From positions 42,044,525-42,108,524 of the forward strand of contig OZ038390.1 of NCBI GenBank assembly GCA_964036045.1: DNA of 64,000 nucleotides. Direction: 5' to 3'. Below are positions 12,401-24,400 of the stretch, in pieces. A program made the translations under genes and the position numbers. The DNA comes from Eutreptiella sp. 'Long Island Sound 2002' (Eukaryota > Euglenozoa > Euglenophyceae > Eutreptiales > Eutreptiaceae). Below the pieces are notes generated by a model. That model worked only from the letters and a program-made list of their open reading frames with translations, made no database searches and had not been told where the DNA came from. The first letter of the stretch is position 1; each line of letters begins with the position of its first letter.

Positions 12401-15400
12401 GTGTGAAACGCAGATGCGCAAATGTGCAAAGAAAAATTCGACGTTTTGGGGGGCGGTCAGTGCCATGCAACATTATCAATGAGTACTTGAGATACCGGCC
12501 TCATTCGGACCGGCGATCAGAATATCATTAAGATATTGCACCACAAAGATGGCGGGGAAGCAAATGTGGGGCTGCTACATGTCGGACGAGTCTGGTTGCC
12601 TGATGCCATCGGAATGGCACTCCTGTCATTGCACTGTGCAGACTTGACAACGTCTACAATCCCGTGCCCTAACCCGCCCCATCCTGAACGACTGCGTTTC
12701 TACGGGGGGAAGAGGACGGGGGAGCAGCCCCCTGTGTCTTATCACAAGCGGGTGCCATGAGACTTTGGGATACGCTTTTCCGTTGAAAAGAATGTGGTCC
12801 TCCTGGTCTGTGCACTAACGTCCCGCGTACCCTTCGTGTTTGCCTTCCAGAGGCCGCACTGGTGTCCCCTCTTGCGCTCCACACAGTCACCCATGCCAAC
12901 CGCCTCCTCGAATGCCACGGATACTGGGGCTGGGGATCGTGGCCCTGCTCTGGCTGGTTCTGCTTCCGGACAAAACAAAATAAGCAGCCTCCACCAGGAA
13001 GGATTGTTGAGGGATCAGGCAATGCGGAAATTGCACCAACAGTTGATTCCGTACAACTGAAGGCGATGTCGCCGGCTTAAAACAAGCTCGCGCCCGTTGC
13101 GCTCTGAGTGGACGACAGAGGCAGTGACAGAGTGACCAATGGCGGTTGGATGGCGGCGATTGTTGGTCACAATGGTGGGTCAAATGGGGTGTTCTGTAGA
13201 CGCGACCTGGGTATCATGTCGTACAACCGGTGTCCAGTGCCGATGTCTTCTGTGCGACTTGCCGCACTGCGGGGCAGAGGGGCACGGTAGTCCCAGTGTT
13301 AGTCCCAGTGCGCACCATCGCAGCATACTGCCCGCCCCGCATCCATTTCCCTGTCGGCGCCAGCAGTCTGCACATACAGCCACTCCACAATCCGTGAAGT
13401 TCGGAGCACCACATCGGGTGTGGGAAGTGCAAAACACAAGATCCGGACCACCCAGTGTTCCCCATCAGCGGTGCGCAAACATGAGGGCGATCAATACCCC
13501 TCCTTTGGCGATAGAATATGAGGCTCCCGTAGTCACCCGCTGAGAACGGATGTTTAGAGCACGCGCTTTTGCTTTTCGGGGTGCACTTGATTTGCGTTCT
13601 GACTGTACACGCATCAACGGAGAAAGAAGATCAATTGGCCACATTCTGCAGGGGTCAATTTCCCGCACGAACAGTGCCGTATTCGCGGTTGCATCAGCAT
13701 CATCTTGGATTCACAAGCGGGTGGAGGTGCATTTCCATGCGACCGAAATGCGCGCTCATGCAGCACACCACGGTTTGATGGACGTCAACCAGCTGCGCCA
13801 GACGGCGTTATGAGAGCTTGGGATGAGCTTCAATTCGCCGCTCTCCACTGCCTACAAATGCGCATACACACATTGGGAGCACTGGCAAAGTCCAGTGGGA
13901 AAGCTGGCAAAGGGATCGTGACTAGAGTCTGACACATGGGCCGAGTGACACATGGTGAACCCCCCCCTGGAAACTGCCCTCGGCCTGAGAGCAGTTTGCC
14001 GCTGTGGCGTGTGTATTTTGTCTGAGGGGCACGGGAGGGCAGTGGGATCCGACGTAGCCTCCGCGCGCCCAGTCCCTCTGCCGCGCCACGCTCACAGGGC
14101 TGGTGGCCCAGGGGTCAGGGCACAGAGTAGCCCGCTCCCGTGACCTCGCTGCCCCTCTTACACACCAGCGGCCTGGACCTTAAAAGGCTTGTGTCCCCTA
14201 CTAAATGATGGCTGACAGCTGCACGTTGTTCGGGGTGTTGGGCAGTTGGGGCCTCCCCAACATCCAGCGAAGGCCCACTCTGGAGGGAGCCAGATGGGAA
14301 AAGCAATGGGCCACAACAGCATGTCTCTGAGTGAACCTTTGCCTGGGCTCCGGTGGCCGATTTTTCGGGGGGGGGGGGGGAGGTTTGCCCACAGGGGGGG
14401 AGGCACCTCGGGACCCCTTCCACAGTAGAAGTGGGCCGAATGCCCCTTTTGGGGAGGGGTGGGGGGGGCATTGACAAGGCAACAAGTTGTAAACCAATTT
14501 GGGTAAAGCCGGTGACACAACCGTTCCTGTGGTGTGTTCCGGTCGTTCCGGTAGTGTTCATACACGTCTCCAAGAGGTCGGAATGGTGACCCTTCGCTCA
14601 CAAGGCCCAGGTCAGAGCGCCCCATACATCCCCGAGCCTTCAGGGCCACCACTACTTTGGGCCAGACCCGGCTACCCTGTGTAACTGACTGGGCCTGCAG
14701 GGCAGCGAGGGGGCTGTTGCCTTGGCAGGGAGGCAGGGGGGTGGGGGGGGTATTGTTGCCCATGTCCTTGAAGCTCTTGTAGGACGGTTCTGCTAAGCAA
14801 GGCCAGTCTTTCTGTATGTCTGGCAGCTTGACAAGTGTCACTGACTTGAAAATGTGCTTCTTGTTGTACCAGGCATTCATAGCAGCGTCCCCTGACGGGC
14901 CTGTGGGTTACGCCCCGCCCCCTCCCCCCCACCGGCATTGTAAACTGATTCGCAACCCAGTCCAGTGTGGCTACACCAATCCACAGAAAGGGCTGATCAC
15001 AGTGAAGTAGCCAGGGAGTATATGCATTAAGGGAGTGTGGCTGGAAACACCTTTCAGCAGGTTTGTAGAAATGCATGGGATCCAAATTACATGCCACATC
15101 ATGTGGGGTGTTTCCAATGTTGAGACATTGTATGCAACACACAAATCCCACGAATTTGAAGTGGTCGTTGTGTCTGTATGATGTTCCTGGATACGAAGAT
15201 ACGCGACAGCAGCATTCCTTAGGCATGACATTCCAGCATGTAACCTGTGATCCTGCTTTTCAAGTACAGCACTACACTTCCATGTGTCAAAACCTGGTCT
15301 GTAGCCACCGCTTTGATTCTGCCGCCAGGTGCATTGCTCTTACCGGTGCTCCAGCTCTTCGTTCACGGGTGTATTTACTCTATCAGAATCCGTCTGAATG

Positions 15401-18400
15401 ACGGCAGGGGTCTGAGACCCAATCAGGAACCGTGAATACTCGAACACGCTATCGGGTGAGCGCCAAACCAGTGACTGATTTGCAGGTGAGACTGTGTCAG
15501 CACGACTGGAACCAGTGCACATTATACGCCAGGCAATGTTGATACATCACTGTGAGGCCACTTCCAGTGACCATAAACAAGAATTTAGGCACATATGCCC
15601 AGGTGCTTAAATGGTTGGGCCAGGGGTTTAAAATGGTTGGGCCAGGGGTTCAAATGGTTGGCCTGGGTGTTTAAATGGTTGGTCCAGCTCTTTTAATGGT
15701 TAGCCCAGGGATTTAAAATGGTTGGCCCAAGTGTTTGAATGGTTGATTCAGGGTTTAAATGGTTGGCCCGGGTGTTCAAATGGAGGGACAAGAGTTCAAC
15801 AGTCGGGGGCGGGGTGGGGGGGGGGGGCAACAGTGCGGACAGCAGAAATCTGAACTATGTCGAAACGGTGAACAGACTTTCAAGAACTATGTAGAGAGCA
15901 TCGCTGAGGTTTTCTAACACAATCACAGAAAAGAGGTATGCTGTCCACACAGCTGAACAGGACTATGAGGCGGCATGGAGGGATGAACACACGAAGAGGT
16001 GGGCTGCAGAGCGCGACCGGAAGCAATAACACTGTTTGTGGCCCCCTGATATTTAGACACCCAGCCCCCCCCCCCCCCCCCCCCCCGCAAACACCACATC
16101 ACACCTCGACTGCTCGCTCTGCCAGCGCTGTGCAGTCCATGAACCACTGAGGCTTCAAAACGGGCTCAATGATATCTTTGGTGCGGCTGCAGATCGCCAG
16201 ACGCATAGCGTTGGGCTTTCTGCCACGCTCCAATCCCTACGAGAGCACAGGAGGATGTCGTCGGTCCAAAAAAAAGTAAAGTGGTCAGCAGTGGCTCGAG
16301 AAGAGCCCCGATGGGGGCACATAACAACCTTCCGCCTGTCCATTCCTGCGCTCAGTCGCCCTGCCGCGAGCGCATCATGTGCCCCCTCAGCCCCGCCTTG
16401 TGTCTGTGGTGTGTGTATTGTGTCTCCATTCCCTCGCGTGGCATGGGTGCCACCCGGATGGTGGATAGCAATGCGGGACGCAGCACGCGGGATGCGGACC
16501 ATTCTAGTGAAATCATTGTCGAGACAACGGGACAAAGTGCGCCACATTTTCCTTGATAAACAGTAAAGGCCAAGGTTGGCCTCCCTATTGAAGGGCACCT
16601 GACCTCGAGGAAAATGTATGATCAGGGTCCCCTTGCGTTGCAGGCGTTGTAGCAGCTAGAGCCCTTTGGACGGCTGTCTGTGCGGCCTGCGGAACAGCCA
16701 TGGGACAACTTGTGCCATAACCGTTAAAAATTGCGGGCCCAAGAATAGCACGCCCAAGACTGATCCAAGTTGAATTGATACCCCTCCTACCCCTCCTGCA
16801 GGCGGCAGGCGTCGCGATGTGTCACAGAGTTTGCTCCAGTGTGCCACCATGATACACTCGGGTTATGGAAACGGAATATCTTGTCTATTGGTACATTGCT
16901 TTGGAAAGGCCGACAAAATCGGCATTCGTCAGTGTGTCATTCCGTGCCTTAGCGGCAGACCAACATCAAGCCACAAACGACCAAAACAAAAAATGCAGAT
17001 ATTTGGCGCAGTGGTCCAGAGATACGCACGGCGCAAAAGGACGAGGGGAGAAAGCCGAGGGGGATCGGAGGCATGGCGGGCTCTCACCCCTGAAGAGGAC
17101 CCTGGCTCGAGGGAAGGGCGGACGACTAAGTTGCTCCGGACCAGCTTTGTCAGGAGGAGCCCAGCGGGTGACCAGGGTTTGTCACTGATTCAGATTTGAA
17201 AAAAAAATTGGATTCCGAAATATTCGGAAATATTGGGAATGGATGTTGTTAATTTCTGAAAAGCTCTCTCTGGATGGATGCTGTTGACCACCCACAAACA
17301 CCATGCCCTGGCCTCATACTCAAACGGACACCTTTCAAGCACATCAGCAAGAAAGCTGGCTCAACCTGACCATTGTGCCACCTTCCAAGGGTGCCAGATG
17401 TAGGAGAGGTAGGAGGCAGACTCCAAGAGAACCCTGCTGGGCCGGGGTGGCATGTGGTGGCGTCCTTGAAGGATGCACCACCCTCACTGAGGGTCTATCA
17501 GAACTTGTTTTCAAATGAAAATTCTCGAAAATCTCACTCACCACCCGCATGCTCACTACTGACTGGACCCCCAAAACCCAACTGTTGCTGCTCGGAAACA
17601 TTCGGAAATATTCGGAAATCTGACCGAACCCCCAAACCAAAATTGTCGCTATTCCCAATTCCCCGGAAGTATTCGGAAATATTCGGAATTCCCAGTTTCG
17701 CTCTGTTTCGGAAATATTCGGAAATATTCGGCGCCGAAACAGTGACAAACCCTGGGCTGACTCCGGTCGCAGCTCCCCAATGCTGAAGCTTTGCTGTTTG
17801 TCTTCAGGAACTTTTCAAACCCTGGCCCAGCCGCCTGCCACATAGACACACCATATCGCACAGCCTCTTCTGAATCGCCGTCCTGCACTCAAAACGTCGC
17901 AACCCCTGAGAAACGCGCCCGCAGGCAGAACGGTATGTGAAAGTACGCGAACCCCCGAGTACAAGACCCTGGACACTGTGAGCCGCCGCTGGAGGTACGG
18001 CATCAAATAATGCGCTGTAATTGGGGTACGGAGGGCGCCAGAAGGAGGGCAAGGCAGGGGCACGGGGGGCAGGAGGGGACGACGGGGTGCGGGGGTTGGG
18101 GGGGGGCAGGCGGCTTCGCAGGGGCGGGGGGCGGGGGCACGAGGGAGCAGGAGGGACAGCAGTGTGGAGGTGTAACTCTGGATCAAACACCCACAGCGTG
18201 AGACGCGGGGGTCAGCAGGAGGTGAAGGTCCCGGATCATAGTTCGGGTGGGTCTAGGGGCAGGGACACGGAGCAGTGGATGTCCCTCTCTCCACTCGACG
18301 ACCTCCTCCAGCAGAGCACACCGCGAACTCCCCCCCGTTGTCGTTGATAAGCCCCGCTTCCGTCAAAATGCTGATCTGTGGTAGCCCATGCCTTAATCCA

Positions 18401-21400
18401 CAATCAAAATCATTCGGATCGTGTGCCGGGGTGACCTTCACGGCCCCTGTTTCGATGGAGGCTCAGGTGACAATGTGCATGATGCGGCCCCGTGCCACCA
18501 CCACAAAAACGTGCAACTTCAAGAGGCACTCGGGACCTTCTAACACCAGCTCGCTCTCAACAGCGCAGAACATGCGAAATGATAGCCTCAGCAGAAAATA
18601 CCGCTTTGACCTTCGGGTGCAGCAACCACAGCTCAGCAGCCACTCCAAGACCCGCTGACGGTGGAACAGGACAAGTTATCCCACACCCATCGCCCTTGGC
18701 CTCGCAGTCCCCTACACGGGCGCGAGGGCCCCGACGTGTCCATCGTGCGGATTCCTTACCATCGGCCCTCGCCACGGGGACACTTCTACACACCCGTTCC
18801 AAATTCCATGTCCACTAATTCGGCATCGGCAATAATGGGAATCGTCCCTTCCCGGAAGGGACACCGGAGGCGCTTGCCATGGAGGTGTCTGTAGCGAGGG
18901 TCGTCAGGGTGTACAGCCACCGCTGTATCCCCCAGAATAGTTTCTGGGCGGGTAGTGGCCACCACCACCTCAGCCTGAGAGAACACAGCGACGGACTATC
19001 AACAAGCCACATCATCTCCAGAGGGTGGGGGGGTTATGTATAAAGAGCAAAGTAGGACAGGGTTCCAAAACTTGCAGAAAGAACACCGACTGTTGTGCTG
19101 ACAAGGGCGTTGTTCTCACAAGGGGGTGGGTGAGTAGGGGGGTGGGGGAGGATACACCAGTATGAGTGAGTGAGGCCAGTAGCACAGACGAGCTCCTCCA
19201 GATCTCTAGGCTCGTTGGTGGGAACCGCCCTGGGTAGAGGGTTGGGTGGCCTGGCCCCGACGCGTCCATGCCGCGCTGCAACCGCATCCGCTGCACGGTC
19301 GCTGTGTACCGCCCAGGACAGTTCGCCCTGCCATATGCGTTGTGGCAGCCCCCTGTCCGACAATGCCCTGCCGTGTAGGAGTCCCGAGCCGCGTCCTCTT
19401 CGCCGCCGGTGCAAGCCCGGGCGCCCTGCAGCTGACGAGCCTGTGTCGTGTGATGGCACTCCCCTGGGTCACGGCCCGCGGGTGACCGGCATGTCCCCTG
19501 TGGCAGCAGTGCCAGACTCCACGTCGAACCACTGCAACCACAACGCACTGCGGCGTGTGTGGGTGCAATGCAATCGTGGCTGGATTGCTATCGGCTGACC
19601 CTGCCCTAAGGCTTTATGTGGGTCGCACCGGGCCGCACTTGGACCCTTCAGGAGGCGGAGGACCCATTGCAACAACACCCACTTCCGAAGCACCAGCTCG
19701 CACGCTCCCGCCCGCACCGTGATCGACGCCGATGGGCGCATAGACTCGTGTGTGGGCTTGCTACAAGGTGCGAGGTGCGGTTGGCAGGAGCAAAAGAAAT
19801 GCAGGAAAAGCGACGTGAAATCAAATACCGGGCACATGACGGGGTACTGGTCATCAGACAGATATCTGTCAGACGCTGTACTTGGGAAGGGGGAGTAACT
19901 GCGCAGCTGCCCAATCTCGGTGGACCAAGAAAGAGATCTAAGGTTGACACTACTCACGGTAAGCTGTCTGCACGACAATGGGTGTCGGGAGAAGGCTTGG
20001 GAGTAGACCAGCGGAACAGCACAGCAAATAAAATGTGTAGCGGCAAACCTCTAGATCCGTCACTTTATACGCAAACTCGTACAAGTAGCCAAATTCCACT
20101 TCTTTGTCGTAGCCTGGTACTCTGAGACGTGTGGCCTACAACGGAAAAAGTGCATGACCCAAAATTTTCTCTTGGCACCTTTGGCACCTCCGCAGTTGTA
20201 CGGCGGTGGGCAGTAATGAGGGACGAAGAGTAACACTGAGACACACACACACGCATTACATTGAACTCTACCACAGCCATCTCCCCAAACCCGACACTGC
20301 AAAACTGTTGGCAGCCCGCATGAAATTGCGGGGACCCAACCACAGCTTTCTGATAGCAATGACCAACACAATGACTAACAATTCGTGAAAGCAGGAGGAC
20401 TGGACGACGCCATAGCAAACAGTGTCCGCGAGAAGGCACACGGTTCGCCTTTTTCTTTGTTGGATCAATTGTTTGCAGCTGAAATGAATACCTGCTGCAA
20501 CTTTTTGCCCTGCCTCAGAGACGCATTGCATGTCGCACTGGAGGCGAAAATTAGAAAGAACATCATGCCTTGGAAATACAACTAATTGTTGGTGGCAGAC
20601 CGTTCAAATGGCTGCTTGCAACACTGCGCATATTGAAATCACCGGAACTTCGAACGAATTGGCGCAACGCACATTTCCCACAGCCTGCGATGGACATATT
20701 TGTGGTGTGAAGGAAAGGGCAACAGTGAGGGGAGCAGTGCCTTTTCGAGTTCCAAATGCTCCACTTCGATATCAGAAATTGCTGAGCGCAGGCTGCAACA
20801 CCAATTGACCAGCCTCATAGATCGTGAGACCTTACCTGAAAGCCGTAGGGCACAGAAATGGGAGGAAAACAACGTGGGAAGCACAACTGGACCCCTTGCA
20901 CTGATTCCACACAAACCGCATCGTCCTTCCAGACCAGCGCTGGCAGACGTCACAGTCTTTCTTCGTTGAAATTTCGACGACATCGCACCTGCATTGAAAA
21001 GACGCACGAAGGCCTCGACAGTGGCTGCTCTTCGTGGTGGATCCAAAGAAAAGCTCATCCGGTCCCAATCCACGCTGCAGCCGGTCTTCTTCAATTGGTC
21101 ACAAATCCGTGCGCTGTACTCCTCAGCCCATTTGTGAACCAACTCGACAAAGGCGGCTCGGCCCAAATCGTGCCGGGACTTCCCTTCGTCTGCTTGCAAC
21201 CTCTGCTCTACAACCACCTGCGATTACCAGAAAGCACCATCATATCACTGTTACCAGGAAGGACAAGGCATGCACAGCAACAACCCTCAATGGCCCAAAT
21301 CCAAGCTCCACAACTCTCCGCAATGACTACCTCAGCATCGCCTACAAGCTTCATGGACCCTCAAAACTCTCACTTCCCCACAACTGCTCCTCAAGTTACC

Positions 21401-24400
21401 CCGACCTCCCCTCCATTTCCCCTCTATTTCCCCTCTAAGTTCCCTTTGCTTCCCCTCTACTCCCCCTCTACTTCCCGTCGACATGCCATCTACTTCATCT
21501 GCAGGACAGTACAGCCCAGGTCCTCTCAACTCTCTATGCCCCTTGTACTTCCTCACTACGTCTCCACCGCTTCCCCCTACTTCTTCGCTCTTGCCCCTCC
21601 ACCGTACCTCTCCCCCTCCCCGCACCTGCGTGGCAATGCCTGCATGGTCCAATCCAGGCAAGTACAATGTGTTGTGTCCCATCATCCGGTGCCAACGAAT
21701 AAGAGTGTCCTGCACCGCGGTCGTCAATGCATGCCCCAAATGTAAAGAGCCCGTCACATTTGGAGGAGGCAATAAAATCGTATATGGAGGGCCTTCAGAC
21801 TCTGAAGATGGATTGTCGCAGTGCTGCATGCATGTGCGGAGTATTCGGGTGCACAGCGAGGAAAGAGCACAGAGGGTTTCCAAGCAGTCATGATTCGCAG
21901 CCCAAATCTTATCCCTATTTTTAGTGCAAGTGGCAATTTCCTCTCTTTCAAATAGGCCATGGGGAGAGGCTACAAAAGAAAAATAGTAACACTGGATCCT
22001 GTCATGCTTGTTTTACCCCAACATCCCATGCGATGCAAATCAGGGCATCTCTCACCAAGGCAATTAGTCTACATAGCTCTTGGCTTTATGCTTTGTGACA
22101 CACATCCCCTTCTGTGTCATGTATTGTGAACTGAAAAAAGATCAGGAATGCTGCACGGGGGGGGACTTCGTGCCAAGTCAAGTTCGAAGTGGTGAATTTT
22201 GCTGTGGGAAATTTCGCGGAGACCCTGGATTTCGTGTGGCAAATTTCGCGAACACTCCCGGAAATGTTGTGGTGTGAAGGGCTTTGCGGGCTTGGTGAAG
22301 CTTAGCCACAAGTGCCACTCACAAATGCAGGGGAGACCCATCTGCCACACTATGCCAGTGATGAGGGTCAAGTTGGTCTCAGGTCCTGACATGTGTTTGA
22401 ACTGAAACAGTGGGATTCAACTTCAACCCTGGCAAGAGCAACTGTAACTCCCTGCAAAGGAGCTCCTAGGCCTTGCTCTTTTCTCTTTATGGGCATTAAT
22501 TGTTTGCAGTGGCGTGCCTCTTTTCAGTTCACATTCATAGACACTGTATTGAACATCAAAATAACTATCCAAAAAATGGCAACCCGGGGCTCTGCAATGA
22601 CAAATACAGATAATTCTTTGCCATACACATAATGGCAGAGTTGCCGGCAGGGGAGGGCACGACAGGCTCGTAGGGCATCGTAAGAGTAAACTAGGCCTCT
22701 GCCTTGCTCTCTTGGACTCCTTGGATGCCAATGCATCCTCTCTGCCCCCCACGCCTGGCTGAGGAAACCCTGTACCTACCTTGGCACCCAGCCTGTGGAC
22801 AGTATCGCTTAACCAATAAGGAAAGAAAAACAAATTTTTTGTAAGTGACACTGTCTCAGGCCCGCCAATCGTCGTTTAACAGGGGGTGGGGAAGCAGTCA
22901 AGAGCAAGGTGAGGGGGGTATTTAAAGAGGCCATACACCTTCTATGAAGATTAGGTGCCCCCAATGAAGGGGGCACCCCAATTGAAAAAACAGAGCGTGG
23001 CTTGGAAACATGCAGTGCACGTGCAGCAAAAAGACCCTCCCCACCGGAGTCCACAGTATCTGCCGCTAGTGTGCAGGAAATTTCGCAGAAGCCCCTCGAT
23101 TTCGTGGGGAAAATTTCGCAGCCAATTTGAAATGCAAAATTTCCCACACGAAGTTGACTGACCTTGAAATTCCCCCCTGCAATGCTTGTTGGTCTTCTCC
23201 TAGCTTCACAACATTTTTTCGTGTGCCGCCTTTGGTTTCTGGCTTCACCTTGCTTTGTAAATGGTAAAGAATGTGGACTTAACAATTTGTTCAAGATGTT
23301 TCTTTTCTTTTGCTTTCAGTGAACATAGTCCGACAGCTGCGAAGGTGAGTTCTCAGCAGGCGTATGTTACATTTTGGCGCAAGGCCAGAGCCATATGGCA
23401 TCTTTAAGACAGGCCTACCCCTCACAAAGACAGGGGACACTGTCTCCTCCTGACAACACTACACAGTAAGCTGCCCCCTACAATTTGTTCAAGATGTTTA
23501 TGGAGAGGGATGTCAGCACAACTTTGTCATGCAATCCAAACATTCTCAAATTTCTCTTCCGTCATGCATGGTACTGCCCCCACCCCAACCCGATGTCATT
23601 GAAGGCAATGCCCCATTCCATGTGATCCAAGTTACCATAGCCTACCAATGAAAAAATTACTAACTGAGGCAACTCCAACTTGCTGACCGGGCAACCCATC
23701 CAGATTGCTTGCAGGAGGGGGCGGGGCCGATTCAGTGAGATGGAATGGGGAGAGATAAAACCAAAACTTGAAGAGGGTTGTTTGACCATGGGTGTGAGCG
23801 CCAACTAACCCCCCACTTTTTGGGAGGCATTCACGTAGCATACCCCGAGATCTGAAATTGCACATATACCCCATATAAAGTCATCACTGTGAGACCAAAA
23901 AATGTCCCCCCAGAAAGTATTCAATTTGGCTCCTTGGATTTTGCTGCTGCCATTTTTGTGCGCAACACTACTTTCCTCAACCACCAAATGACAAATTTGC
24001 CAAATCTTTTATAGACCGAACTTATTTGGTTCCAGGGTTTCAGGGGCTTGCTGGGGCCTTGGATGTTCACCTTTTTTTTGCCATTTTATTCTAGCGGAAA
24101 ATCGATGCTTGGCACCCTAATGGAGCCTTGGAACCCCTAAGGGGGTAGAATTGGGGATGTTGGAGTAGAACAAGCATGCACGTTTGGTGCATTGCCAAGA
24201 TAGCTACATCTATGTGTATAGGAATCTAGGGATGCAGGGATGTAGGGATGTAGGGATGTAGGGGCAACAACTCATATGCCCTACCTTTCACCCTTAGAAA
24301 TTCTTGAGAAGCCAGCTCGATGTTCTCAAATTGGCATATACGTCGTCGGGATGACATCATGAAAGAAACGACATGCGATGGCCATTACAGGTCTTGTAGT

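Noticed and set aside
20858-21745. 295-codon plus-strand open frame
   Set aside because: It lies antisense across ValRS exons 2 and 3, which carry the HLGH and SRHDLGR motifs. The plus-strand frame is a shadow with low-complexity Ser/Pro content.
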